A DNA stretch of 64,000 nt from Anagrus nilaparvatae (lineage: Eukaryota; Arthropoda; Insecta; Hymenoptera; Mymaridae). Under the pieces are notes generated by a model that was not told where the DNA came from, did not search any database, and saw only the letters and a program-made list of their open reading frames with translations. Of this stretch, positions 42,873 through 54,429 are shown piece by piece. Position 1 is the stretch's first letter. The number at the start of each line of letters is the position of its first letter. The stretch lies in the NCBI GenBank assembly GCA_022575985.1, contig JAKSXM010000141.1, positions 124,001-188,000 of the forward strand. The letters are read 5' to 3'. The position numbers and the translations under genes are program-made.

Positions 42873-43442
42873 AGGTTGTTGTTCGGTACATGCGTCAACG
42901 TCAGAATTGAATATAATTTTAGCAGGGGATTAATAACATGAAAATACATCTACTGTTAAAAAGTTAAGATAATTTACCGTTTAGTTTAGTTATTAAACTC
43001 TAAAGTTCAATTCTTATACATTGTTAGGATAGGAAGACGCGTGAAAATGCATTGAAATCTAGCGTCTTTTTGTAAATGCTTCTAAACGAGACGTCAGATG
43101 TGAACGAAAATTCATTTTAAAGTTAATGAATAGTATTAGAATATCATTTTAAAATTTGAAGTGAATTGACCATTTTGTATCAGATATATTTAACTCCAAA
43201 GATGAAAAAAAACAAAATTTTTTTTCGTAAATTTATAATATTTTAAGTTTTTATTAATTTTTATTAATTTTTATAAAAAAAATAAAGTATTCATCAATAA
43301 AAATAGTCATAATTTTTCTTCTGAAATTCGTAATAAGCAAATATTTTTATTTTTTTTTTACTTATAATAATAATAAAATTAAATTTTGTTGAACTTTTCG
43401 AAATAATCCGCTAGGTTCGCTAGCTGTACTGAACAACAACCT
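42873..43442. mobile_element. TIR element with TA flanks, ~570 bp, in caudal 3' region
   Basis: AGGTTGTTGTTCGGTACA at the left, inverted as TGTACTGAACAACAACCT at the right (one mismatch), each flanked by TA. TA duplication and an AGGTTGTT-type end suit a Tc1/mariner-mobilised MITE, but there is no transposase. It begins about 190 bp after the caudal stop and so may sit in the 3' UTR or just beyond it. Confidence 0.6.
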
Positions 43443-43444
43443 TA

Positions 43445-44185
43445 ACTTTCTTATCTAAGTATAATTAGTATTCTTAAGTGTAAATGTAATTAATCAAACA
43501 TTTTTTGTAAAATTTATTTTAAAAAAATGTATATTATAAAAAGCTATTTTATAGCTAAAAAAAGAAAAAAAGTTAAATATAAATAAATAACGTAATATAT
43601 TTTTTTAGGTACTATATAAAAAAAAAAAAAAAATTGGCTGGTTCAAATAAAAAAAAAAAAAATTAAAAATTATTATAAAATGAAAAATTTATATTTTATA
43701 TTTTCTGTGTACAATTTAAATTATTTTTAAAGAGTTTTAATAAAATTAAAATTTTAATATCAAATAATTATCGTAATTTATATGTATTTAATCTGATTTA
43801 CTAATTTTATGATTACGGCTGTTAATTTTGATGATTCAGGTTTTTTTTTGGGTATCTGCTGATTTTAATGATTGAGTATCTAAATTTCTGTAATTAAAAA
43901 AAAAGTCAATTGATTTTATTGCTTAAATAATTATTTAGCTGTGACTTACAATTCAGCCCCCAAAGCTGTTAAAATTGGTGATGTTTTAGGTCTAACAATA
44001 GGCTGAATTTCGGGTAACTTTAAGTGACTATAAATTGGAATCTAAGAAAAAAAATTCTTGTCAATAACAAAAAAAAAAGAACACTATATTTGAAACTTAC
44101 ATAACCTAATAAACAACACAAGTGAAATTTTTTAATTCAGTTTTGTACGTAGTTTTGTACATAGTTTTGTACAGAGCTGGGCGTG
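43445..44185. other. AT-rich spacer, nothing recognised
   Basis: Homopolymer A/T tracts and no credible ORF. It precedes the GC-richer hairpin array. Confidence 0.3.
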
Positions 44186-44790
44186 CACGGCATTTTGGGC
44201 ACATAAAACTAACAGCCGTATATACGGCCAAGCAGTGTAATGATCCGTGCGCAGTCTGTCCATACTTTGTTTTTATAAGTATACGGATCAGTTGGTAGTA
44301 TGTTAAAGTTTGAATGCATACTGCCCACGGACCCGTCAGCATTATGAAAAACCCAAGTCTCATACGCATACGGACCCGTATGCATATAGGACCTGGGTAT
44401 TTTCATAATGCCCACGGACCCGTATGCGTATAGGAGAGGGTATTTTCATAATGCCCATGGGTCCGTATGCGTATGAGACTTGGGTGTTTTCATAATGCCT
44501 ACGGATCCGTACACAGTGTGAAAATACCCAAGTCCTATACGCATACAGACCCGTATGCATATAGGACCTGGGTATTTTCATACTGCCCACGGACCCGTCA
44601 GCATTATGAAAATACCTAGGTCTCATACGTATACTGACCCGTGGGCATTATGAAAATACCCTCTCCTATACGCATACGGACCCGTGGACATTATGAAAAA
44701 CCCTCTTCTATACGCATACGGGTCCTTGGGCATTATGAAATTACGCAGGTCCTATATGCATACGGGCCCGTATTAGAAAAATATGGGGCC
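44186..44790. repeat. array of alternately oriented ~60-bp units (CGTATGCGTATAGGA family)
   Basis: Units contain the words CCCGTATGCGTATAGGA(C/G), GGGTATTTTCATAATGCCCA and CGGACCCGT in both orientations, so adjacent units pair as hairpins. All ORFs here (44106-44841) are translations of the repeat (GHYENTQVLYAYG-like, in several frames and both strands) and are not genes. Confidence 0.88.
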
Positions 44791-45345
44791 GTATATTCTT
44801 ATGCCGTACAAATAGGTGATTTTCGGGTGATTTTGTACTGATTTTTGTCGTACGATTTTTCATACGGCATAAATAAATACGGGAGCCATAGGTAATATGC
44901 CGTATTAATGGACTATTTTATACGGCTCCCGTATTCAAAACGGCAAAAATCAATACAGGGGCCGTATAAAATGATCCATTATTACGGCAAAAGTCAATAC
45001 GGGAGCCGTATAAATTGGTCCATTAATACGGCATATTTTGTACGGTTCCCGTATTGACTTTTGCCGTATGAAAATCTATACAGAAAAATCCAATACGGGA
45101 GCCGTATAAAATAGTCCATTAATACGGCTTATTTTGTACGGTTCCCGTATTGGATTTTGCCGTACGGATTTTCATACGGCAAAAGTCAATAAGGGAGCCG
45201 TATAAAATAGTCCATTAATACGGCATATTCTGTACGGCTCCCGTATTGACTTTTCCCGTATGGATTTTCATACGGCTGAAGTATATACGGGATCCGTTTG
45301 AAATTTGCCGTATTAATTGGCTAATTTATACGACCCCTTTCAGGG
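44790..45345. repeat. array of TACGGGAGCCGTA hairpin units
   Basis: At least four copies of AATACGGGAGCCGTATAAAA, GTCCATTAATACGGCATATT and TACGG(C/T)TCCCGTATTGACTT in alternating orientation. Each 100-120-bp unit is itself nearly palindromic. Directly joined to the preceding array. Confidence 0.88.
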
Positions 45346-45472
45346 GCCAAATCACCGTACTTTTTCGGAAATGATCGTTATCAAATCTATATTCTAGCTA
45401 ATTTATGTTACTATGTAGCATGTTTATGTAGTTTGAATGTAACATATATACTCCAGTCATTACGAGTTAATA

Positions 45473-45834
45473 GGGTTGTCCAATGCTATTGAGTTTTTTT
45501 TGATATTCTGAAAATTTATAAAAAAATATTCGACACGTATTTTTTTATTTTTCATAAAAATTGAAAATGACAGAGTAATTACTAATTAAAGAAGCTAAAA
45601 TACTGATAGTGGGGGGGAACTGTAACGTCACAATTTATGAGACGCAATGTCAAAAGTATAGGGATTCTGGATTGTGACGTCACGCGTAATTTATTTAACT
45701 CTTTATTTCACCGGTAAAAATTGTTTAAATATAAAATAAAAAAATACGTATCTAGCATTTTTTTATAGACTACAAAACCAACCAAATAGAATTTAAAAAT
45801 TTTTTTTATGCATAAACCTATTGTTCTGACAACC
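45473..45834. mobile_element. MITE, ~360 bp, related to the element at 57633-57976
   Basis: Terminal GGGTTGTCCAATGCTATTG against GGTTGTCAGAACAATAGG (inverted). The inner arms ATTCGACACGTATTTTTTTA and AAAAAAATACGTATCTAGCA are inverted too, with a GTGACGTCAC core. The same inner arms and TGACGTCA core recur in the element at 57.6 kb. Confidence 0.6.
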
Positions 45835-46489
45835 AATTCGCGAAAAGGTTTACTACGAGTTTTTTGGGGACGCTAAATCTAAAGAAGTATAACCTACCCT
45901 TTTTAGGGCTTTGTTTGCAATATTTTGTTATAGAAGCTAAAATGATAAAAAAGATGCCGTTTGAAGAGTAGTTAACAAAATAATGGGGTTAATTAATACG
46001 AGGCCGAAATTGGGATAATAGGGCTAATCATAGTGTAAAGTAAGGAAAATTATGAAAAACATAAGAACGGAATATTTTTTTTTAATTTTTGATTCTTAAA
46101 TCTAGTATTTAATAACAATTTATAGCATTTTACCATTTTAACCCATTAATCGACACATTCAAGCCATTTGAATTTTTTTAAATGAAAAAATCGATATTTT
46201 GAGCTAAAAATGTTACCCAGTAGGTAATTGGGGCTGCTCTTTTCATTTCCGAAGTCCGTTTTAACGTGCAACCCCTAGAAAATGTTATATCATCCCCTAA
46301 AAGAGGGGTAATTTTGGTTCCCCAAAGAGGAACCATTGTGATAGGTCAAATTTCGATTTTTGATTTTTTGGCATATAAGCACGTTTTGAGACCCCAGGAA
46401 GCTAAAAAACCGGTTTTTAAAAAAAGTCTGTATGTGTGTGTGTGTATGTATGTAATTGGTGATATTTCACAAACATTATGTAGTTAAGA

Positions 46490-47300
46490 CCTATTTTTTT
46501 TTTTTAATTTGGATTTAATACCTAATTTATTTCCATGAAAGTACTTAAATTTGAAAGTACGATTTTTACTTGATATCTCGAATCTGATAATTAATTTTTT
46601 CAAAAATTTTTTCCCAAAATTAAAAAAAGAAAAAAATTAAAAAAACTACAATATTTTTTTTTTTTGGTGTAATACCTCATATAATTCCATTAAAGTACTA
46701 ATATCTTAAAATATTGTAACCGGTGATATTTCACAACCATTATGGAATTAAGACCTAATTTTTTTTTCAAAAATTTTTTAATTAAAAAATTTCAAACTAC
46801 TTTTTTTTTTTTTAATTTGGATGTAATTCCTAATTTATTTCCATGAAAACACTTATATTTGAAAGTACGATTTTTACTCGATATCTCGAATTTGATAATT
46901 AATTTATTGAAAATTTTTTTCCTAAAATTTTCGCCACAAATAAATACAAAAAAACACCAAATTTTTTTTCTCTTTGGACGTAGTACCTAATATATTTCTA
47001 TGAGAGTACTAGTTTTAGAAAGTTGGTTTATAGTAATTTTTTTGGATCTGATACGGAATTTTTTCAAAATTTTTTTCTAAAAATTAAAAAAACAAGAACA
47101 TTAAAAAAACTGTAATATTTTTTTTTTTTGGGTGTAATTTGGGTAATTTTTTTTTTTGGGTTTAATACTTCATTTAATTCCATGAAAGTACTTATATTTG
47201 AAAATATGGTTTTTACTCGATATCTCGAATCTGATAATTAATTTTTTAAAAATTTGTTCCAAAATTTTTGATCAATAAAAAAAATTTGTAAAATTTAATA
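46490..47300 (+). repeat. tandem array, ~155-bp unit, about five copies
   Basis: The marker TTCCATGAAAGTAC (with variants) occurs at about 46530, 46687, 46841, 46996 and 47178. Each is followed by TCGATATCTCGAATCTGATA-like text and poly-A/T tracts. The same unit occurs singly in both arms of the 10-kb caudal-intron palindrome (near 23930-24240 and 32450-32600). Confidence 0.8.
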
Positions 47301-47408
47301 GAAATGTATGTATATGATTGCATGCTTGTTATCTGTGATATCTGTAGCATATTGAAGTATTAAGCTCATTGTTTGAGGAATCTTAGTGCCAGCTAGTTGG
47401 CAGGGTAT

Positions 47409-47997
47409 TTTTATAATTTTTAGACGTTATTTAAATTAATATAATGGGCACAAAAAATATTTCATGACATTAAAAACTTAATATGGGACTATCAGGAGCA
47501 TAAAAAAATTGAATTTATGCCAATTTTTTATCTTCAACCCCTTGAATAGGGTGGATTTGTAACATAAAAGAAAAAATTAATGCTAAAATTGTCATCCAGT
47601 AGGTATTTTTGCCCAGTATTTTCATTTCTGAAGTCGGTTTTTACATACGACCCCTAGAAAATAAGATATCTTCCTTAAAGATAAGGTAAATATTACATTA
47701 TTTTTTCGATGCAAAAAGGGGTAATATCTTATTTTCTAGGAGTCGTATGTAAAAACCGACTTCAGAAATGAAAATACTGGGGAAAAATACCTTCTGGATG
47801 ACAATTTTAGCCCAAAATATTCATTTTTTCTTTTATGCTACAAATCCACCCCTTACCAAGGGGTTGAAGATAAAAAATTGGCATAAGTTCATTTTTTTTA
47901 TGTTCCTAATAGTCATCCCATATTAAGTTTTTAATGCCACGAAATATTTTTTGTGCCCATTATATTAATTTAAATAACGTCTAAAAATTATAAAAAA
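47409..47997. mobile_element. inner foldback, 0.59 kb
   Basis: Arms TTTTTATAATTTTTAGACGT / ACGTCTAAAAATTATAAAAA are continuous to a turn near 47.70 kb. It contains GTCATCCAGTAGGTATTTTT and GAAAATAAGATATCTTC, diverged from the outer arm's GTTACCCAGTAGGTAATTGG. So inner and outer foldbacks belong to one family. Confidence 0.88.
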
Positions 47998-48182
47998 ATT
48001 AACCCCACTTTTAGGGGACGATATAACATTTTCTATGGGTTGCACGTTAAAACGGACTTCGGAAATGAAAAGAGCAGCCCCGATTACCCACTTGGTAACA
48101 TTTTTAGCTCAAAATATCGATTTTTTCATAAAAAAAAATTCAAATGGCTTGAATGTGTCGATATAAGATCTAAAAACTCTTT

Positions 48183-48929
48183 TTGGAAACATGGAAAGCT
48201 ACAGAGTTTAGATTTTTTATACTTTATTGTGCCCCAATGATACTAAAAGGTATATTACCAGATGATTTGTACGAACATTTCTTATATCTTTTTATAGGGA
48301 TTTGGTTACTTAATTGCAAATCCACTATTAAAAATTACACGTCACAAGCTAAAGATTATTTAAGAAGATTTGTGCTTCATTCTAGTAAAGATTATAGCCT
48401 GAAAAATTTTTAGTTCCAAATGTTCACCCATTAATTCACTGATGATGTTAAATTTTTTGGTTGCACATTAAGCCAAATTACAGCTTTTCCGTTTGAGAAT
48501 CTATTAGGAAAGATAAAAAAATTGTTACGTAGCGCAAATAAGCCATTACAACAGATATGCAGAAGATTAAGTGAACAATGGTCTGTTCCTGTAGAAAAGG
48601 CTTCATTGCCACCAAAAATAGAAATAATCAAAATTAAAAAACTTAAAAAAGACCAAACAAATTCTGAAATACTTATAGATTCTATAAAATATAAAAGCTT
48701 TCTTTTAAGCTGCAAAACCCCAAACAATTGTATTTTATTAAAAACTAATGAATTCATATTAGTTACAAAAATTTTTTCAGAAGATAAGCAAATTAAATTA
48801 TACGGTAAAAAGATCCATGTTTTAGGCCCTGCTTTTAATAACCCTATAAATTCTAATGAATTAAATAGATTACAAGTGTCTAAAGCCTTAAGCCAAAATG
48901 AAATTTGTGTGCCTTTATGTGAAATGTAA
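48183..48929 (+). pseudogene. C-terminal remnant of a DNA transposase (CACTA/EnSpm-like, tentative)
   Basis: The first segment has the pattern WKATEFRFFILYCAPMILKG followed by LPDDLYEHFLYLF, known from transposase-domain proteins common in insect and cnidarian genomes. After stops and frameshifts around 48410-48480 the frame resumes with ITAFPFENLLGKIKKLLRS and KPLQQICRRLSEQ, the conserved end of the same family, then a ~110-residue Lys-rich tail to a stop at 48929. The DDE catalytic part is absent, lost at the junction with the foldback to the left. Family assignment is from memory of the motif; superfamily placement is uncertain. Confidence 0.7.
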
Positions 48930-49519
48930 GTTAAATCTTTATTTTTAAATATTTTTGAGCTCGAAGATGACATTAAAAATCAATATGTAATACCAATGCT
49001 TCATGACGACTAATTTTTATTTGTACTTTCTGTACTGATTTTATGTAAATAGTATTAAATAATAAATACTCTTTTTTTGGTACAAATAAATTTACTGCTT
49101 ATATTTATTTTGAAAATAAAAAATATTTATTAAGAAATGAAATCACATTCTCTAAAAATTTCCTTATAAAACTAGCAAGTTCATATTTTTTTTAAAAAAC
49201 ATTTTTCTTTATTAACTATGCAAACATATAACAGGTACAATTTATTTTAATAATAGGTAGGCTATAATTTACTTATACATTTTTGTTAATATTTTTTTAA
49301 AAAAATACTCAAAACTTAATTTTTCTATTAATTATTTTTGACTAAAATAAATTAAACAAAATTTACCTTAGTATTAATTAGTATTAATTAAATTTACCTT
49401 AGTAATAATTTAAACGTAAAAACATTGAACTTTTTTACAAAACTTATTAATTATGAACTATCAATAATATCATTAACTTTTTTGGTTTAGAGTACTACAA
49501 CGTTAATAATTTAAATTAT
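48930..49519. other. AT-rich spacer between convergent TE-type genes
   Basis: No coding sequence. AATAAA-like motifs occur on both strands near 49060 and 49100-49500, suitable as ends of the two converging genes. Confidence 0.35.
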
Positions 49520-51020
49520 ATTTCACTCTTCAACATCTATTTTTCTTTTTTTAGAAGCTTCAGCTTCTTTTACAACAGCTTCCTTTTCTTCAGATTGTTT
49601 TTTTCCAGCTGATGCAATAGCACGAACAGTTCTATTTCCATCCCAATCATGAGAATTATTTATTACTTGACAAACAATTTTTAGTACTTCAGTTTCTTGA
49701 ACAGGGTTGTCTTTAAATTTTTTAGTAACAAAATCTAAAAAAGAAAAAATTTACTTAAAATCAAAAAAAATTTTGAATAAATTTTTTACGTTACCTGAAA
49801 TACAATGGTAAAACATTGTAAATTTAAAGGATATTTTTCCTGATTTTGTTTGTGATGCAATAACTCCCAGTAAAAAAGTCCTGGTAAAAAACCGTCTAAA
49901 AATTTTTTCATGGTATCGAGGAGGTCATTTTTCAAACTACTCGTTGATACAAGATAAGTAAACTTAAATTTTATTAATTAACATTGATTATTTGAATTTA
50001 TATTGAATTAAATCTTATTAATTTAATATTTTACCATATCAGCATACATGTTGCTCTTTTGATCATTGAATTTCTCTTCCAGTTTAAAAAAATTTTCATT
50101 TGTTAAATTTGGTAATAAGTCCTCAAGATTGTGAATAGTTTTTAGTTCTTCAAAAGTTATGATTACTTCATTATTTAATTTTCTTGGTTCACTGACAAAA
50201 GTTTTTATCTCATCAGAAGTAACTGCTAAATTATTGATAAGGTTTTTCCAACACTTAATAGCTGATACGGATATTTTTATAGCCTCGACATCAATTTGCA
50301 TGCTGCTTAGTATTTAATTTATCAATTTCCTTTAAGAGACTTGATTTTTCTAATGTAAGTGTCTGCACTTGAGCTTCTAAATTTTTAATTGAAGAATTGG
50401 ATTCTGTGTGATAAAAAAAAAATGTTTACAATATATGATAAATAAGTTATCGCATAATTTATTTTTATATTACCTAAAGTAAGATTGTTTAACATAGATT
50501 CATCTTGTAAATCAGAAGCATTAGCAGATTCATGTAATGGATTTGTGTTTTTATCAGCATTGTCTTGGCTACTTGCATTTGAAAAACTTTCACTCTCTTC
50601 TTAAAATGAATAAAATATAAATATTTAATCAATTTGTTTTTCAATTATTTGTTTTTCTAAAGAAGTAACTGCAGCAGCAGCTAAAGCTTCGTTTTCTCTT
50701 GCTTTATTTTTTTTGCGTTATTTTTTTTAAGCGCCAGGAGTAACTCTTGATTTGTGTTTAATAAAATACACTTATTTTTAGCACTATTAAATACTACGTA
50801 ATCCTCAAGAATTTCACATTTATAAGATTTCCAGTTTTCAGGAGGAGTTACTTTTTTTTTAACGAAATACTCTAAAGAATCTAAATCTTCATCATTATGT
50901 GGTGATGTAATTAATTTTGTTGTTATTTAACCAGTTAACTAAAATCTGTTTATCAAATCCCTCTTTCTCTAAAATTTCAACTACAACGTAATTAACATTA
51001 CTTTTGTTCTTAGGAGGCAT
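49520..51020 (-). pseudogene. broken multi-exon gene, possibly a TE-linked DUF4806-like protein
   Basis: The start MPPKNKSNVNYVVVEILEKE (ATG at 51020) is followed by a Trp-containing segment (VNWLNNNKINYI), a frameshift after ITT, then NDEDLDSLEYFVKKKVTPPE and a coiled-coil-like acidic/Lys stretch. A further exon at ~50474-50599 (ESFSNASSQDNAD) has plausible splice sites. Next come a helical segment EAQVQTLTLEKSSLLKEIDK, another frameshift, the frame at 50023-50301 (ELKTIHNLEDLLPNLTNENF), and a final part ending KKRKIDVEE near 49520. The layout (N-terminal VVVE..W block, coiled coil, C-terminal LEDL..L..E.F block) recalls DUF4806 proteins found beside insect transposons. At least three frame disruptions make it non-functional. 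Confidence 0.55.
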
Positions 51021-51250
51021 CTTGATAACTTTTTAAAAATCACAATGCTTTCACTTTAATTTATTATATTGAGGTTAAGTTTTGGTCGCGTACTCGCGCG
51101 GTAATAATAATAATAACTCGTGAAAAAAACATAAATCTTTATGGCGCCTTTACGCAACTGCGATAATTTCCTTTAAGGTGCCTGGCTGGTTTCCAAAAAA
51201 GGACCGTATAAATTAAACGTTTTCCACAAGAGGGCCTTACGTTTTCCTGA

Positions 51251-52228
51251 TTGTATTTACCAAACGGGATGTTAGATGATGTTGTTGATCGATTTGATGA
51301 TCATGTTGAAAAAATTAATGCTATGTCAGATGAATTACATGGTCTGAGAGAAAATGTTGACACTCAGTCTGAGAACCATCTTTTAGCTGTTAAAGAATTT
51401 AAGGAGCAAGCAAAAAGAAAAAAAAAATTTTTAGTTTACAATTTTCAAATTCATAAAGATGCTTACAAAACAGACAGTAAGTCAATTAAAGATTTACTTA
51501 TTTGTTATACTGATCTAGATTTGCCATTAAACAGACACACAACTAGGACATCAAGAGTAGGGTAAATCCAAGAATGATAAATGTAGACCCCTTGTTGTTT
51601 ATTTAAAGAACAAGGATCATGTATATTGGTTTTTCAAAAATAAGAAAGACATCTTCCAAGATGATGATCACCTAAGTAGAGATTTAACTAAATAAATCAC
51701 AACGTGAATATTATAACATTATTAATAATGAGCGTAAAAAACGATTAGAAAAAGACGAAAATGATCTTATTATTAAAATTATTGAATGAAATCCTACCAT
51801 TGTAAGTAAAAAGAAAAAAGAAGAGAGTAAACATCATTCAAAAAATGTGAAGTAGGCGGGGCAATCAAAGTATTCTATCAAAATGTGCAAAGCATAGTTG
51901 GTAGGATTCCATTATTTAAAAAACAAGTGTTATTACTTCCTGATTATTATATTTTATGTTCAACTGAAACCCTTTAAATGATACCGTTTCGTCAACTGAA
52001 CTTGGCTTATTGAAAAATTTCCATGTTTTCAGGGCGGATCGCACTAAACATTCTAGTATGAAAAAAAGTGGTGGTGGAATTATCTTTGCAGTGAAAAAAA
52101 AGTTTAATTGTACTAAATTAATAGAAAATGAGTTATTGGACCATATAACTGTAAAAATTTGGGTTGGTGACTTCAGTCTAGTTATTTTTGCTATTTATAT
52201 TCCGCCATTATCTCCTGTTGAAACATAT
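51251..52228 (+). pseudogene. non-LTR retrotransposon: ORF1 coiled coil and endonuclease start (jockey/CR1-like)
   Basis: 51251-51565 encodes a coiled coil (DDHVEKINAMSDELHGLREN) and the beginning of an RNA-binding region, broken by stops and frameshifts thereafter. From ~51860 the frame reads IKVFYQNVQSIVGRIPLF and YYILCSTETL, then 52010-52228 continues with FHVFRADRT and GGGIIFAVKKKF. These are the start of the endonuclease/exonuclease/phosphatase domain of ORF2. It stops at the solo-LTR insertion at 52229. Confidence 0.8.
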
Positions 52229-53430
52229 TGTGACGGGGGCCGTCACTTTGTAATTTATTTTTTAGGCAATTTATTATTGTAAAATAAAATCAAAATATAA
52301 GGCATTATTATTATTATTATTTTATATGTAAAATTTAAAATAAAGAGAGGAACGAGAGAAAAGAGAGAGATCGAGAGGTGAAGGAGTGCGCGCGCATCAA
52401 GAGAGTTTCCGGCATCTTCGGGTCCGACGGGCGAAGAGACGCCGACCGGCATTGCACAGTCGGCGCTCGTACTGAACAGACTGTGCGTACGGTGCCTTTT
52501 AGTTATTTATTTTGTGTTAATAACTAATTTGATTAAAACATTAATTATTGTTAATAATTATAAATAGTGGTGACGCTTGATAAATTTAACTCTATTGGAT
52601 TGTGGTTAGCGAATTAATTCGCTACTTTATTATTTATTTGATAACTCGTGCGCGTAACTCGCCATTACGCGTTCGGTGTGTGTATTGACTAGTGATTGAC
52701 GTGTATTTTATACACAGCGATATAATAATAATTTGTTATTATTAAAAGTTAATTAATAATAACTGTGGGAACTGTGATAAGGTTGTGTTTAATAATTACA
52801 CTGCGAATATTTGGTGATTTTTCGCACCACGAACATCGAAGTGGTCGTTCGCACCACGAACATTGAAGTGGTCGTTCGCACCGCGAACATTTATATGGTC
52901 GTGCTTATTAGAAATTAAATAGGGTTAAATAATACCCAATTAGGCATAACAATTATACCTATATATTCGGTATAATTGATAATTAGGCATCCAGCGTCCA
53001 TTTTATATATATTTCCAAGAAGAAGCCAATAAGAAGGGGAGGTAGCAAGAAGACGACAACATCATCGTGCGCGACCATACTTCTCTCTCGCTCTCTCTCG
53101 TGCACATTTATTGTAAGTCATTTGTATTATTAAGTTTATTTTATAGTTAGTATTTGGCAAATTTTAGGCAATTTTGTAAATGTTATATCGCGGAAAGACG
53201 ACCCGAGTTGTCTCATGACTTTTTAATACGGGCAAATTTAAATGGATAAATACGGGTTTCAACTTAAGTAATTTTAGTATTTTTGGCAATTTTTAGAATA
53301 AATTGCCTGGCGCTCGTTATACGGCATTTTGTACATATTTAGTTTTTATGATTCGTTAATAAATTTATTGTTGTTATTTTTTTAATTAAATTGTGTAAAA
53401 TTTCATTTCATGGAAACCCCCACCATCACA
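52229..53430. mobile_element. solo LTR, 1.2 kb, with ATAT target duplication
   Basis: Begins TGTGACGGGGGCCGTCACTT and ends CCCCCACCATCACA, i.e. TG...CA with short inverted ends. ATAT flanks at 52225-52228 and 53431-53434. More GC-rich than its surroundings (CGAACATxGAAGTGGTCGTTCGCACC repeated at 52826-52900). TGTGACGGGG ends and 4-bp duplication are typical of Ty3/Gypsy-type LTRs. No gag/pol inside, so an LTR-LTR recombination remnant. Confidence 0.85.
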
Positions 53431-53434
53431 ATAT

Positions 53435-53593
53435 TTATTTATTTATTTAATTTATTTACGGTTTCCCTTTTACATAAATTATATTGCAACTATATGTGCT
53501 TATTAATACAATGTTTTAAGATTAAAAATTAAAATTAATATAAATTTAATTACGTTAAAAAAAATATGTGCAGTATAAGACCAAAAAGTACAA
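53435..53593. other. AT-rich remnant between solo LTR and MITE
   Basis: Probably continues the retrotransposon interrupted by the LTR or its 3' region, but no translation is convincing. Confidence 0.3.
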
Positions 53594-53597
53594 TTAA

Positions 53598-54184
53598 CAC
53601 ATTCGCTGCGTCATGGGCGCCATGCGCCCATGATTTGCGTGATTTATGTGCGTCATGGGCGCAATGCGCCCATGGTTTATATCACACGAATTATCAAAAA
53701 TATCTGCGGAGCTCAATTATAAATGATTTCTAAAGGTAGTTTCGGGTTAGTTAATGATATTTTTACAATAGTGCAAGTCAGGGTTGGTTTTCAACCTATT
53801 TTAAAAAATTTCCTCATTTTCGCAATACGGAAAATATTATAACGATGAAAAATTACTATTAATTACAAAAATTATCCTTTTTTTAAATAAATACGTAAAA
53901 AAATATAACTTTTGAATATTTTTTTAAGAAATTGCACCTTCTATATTAAAAAATTAAGTAAAAAATCATGGGCGCATTGCGCCCATGCCGCACCTGATTA
54001 ACGCTGTGTGAATCGTGTGCGGCATGGGCGCAATGCGCCCATGCTGTTTTTTTTCAGCAAACCGTAAAACACGACTAAAACATCATAAAAAACATGTTTT
54101 TATCTTAGAAGAAGAATAATTGATGAATACAAGCAAAACGCACCTACTTAGAAACTGCAAAAATATCAAAACGCAGCGAATGTG
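53598..54184. mobile_element. piggyBac-type MITE, 587 bp, TTAA flanks
   Basis: TTAA at 53594-53597 and 54185-54188. TIR CACATTCGCTGCGT is perfect at both ends. Four copies of the palindrome ATGGGCGCAATGCGCCCAT lie in two subterminal pairs (53613, 53654, 53968 and 54024 approximately). TIR shape, TTAA site and GGGCGC subterminal palindromes fit the piggyBac/looper group. No transposase. Confidence 0.9.
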
Positions 54185-54429
54185 TTAATGTAAGACAACT
54201 TCTCAACAAAACTCTTTTGATTGGCACAATAAATTGTTTCAAAATTTAAATTTAAATACAAAAAATTAGTATATTATATATAAAAGACCTTGCTAGAATA
54301 TGGTTATATGAAAAATTTGAGAAAAAGTTAACCATATTCATGCAACGTCTTTTTTACATGATATGCAATTGTAGTGGTTTTCGAACTTGATTTTAGGATG
54401 TTAGGAATTTTTATATAACATTTATTATA

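Larger units (their letters stand above)
46151..48160. mobile_element. nested foldback, 2.0 kb, enclosing a tandem array and a second foldback
   Basis: Outer arms 46151-46330 and 48000-48160: CGACACATTCAAGCCATTTG is inverted at the right end, then GCTCTTTTCATTTCCGAAGT and TTTTAACGTGCAACCC. Between them lie a ~155-bp tandem array (46490-47300) and an inner foldback (47409-47997). The arms resemble 33450-33570. Confidence 0.85.

Noticed and set aside
44106..44841. Overlapping ORFs with repeated YENTQVLYAYG-like peptides
   Set aside because: Several frames and both strands of one short repeat are open because the unit lacks stops; not coding.
44186..45345. CRISPR-like regular array
   Set aside because: Units alternate in orientation, spacers are not unique, and the genome is eukaryotic.
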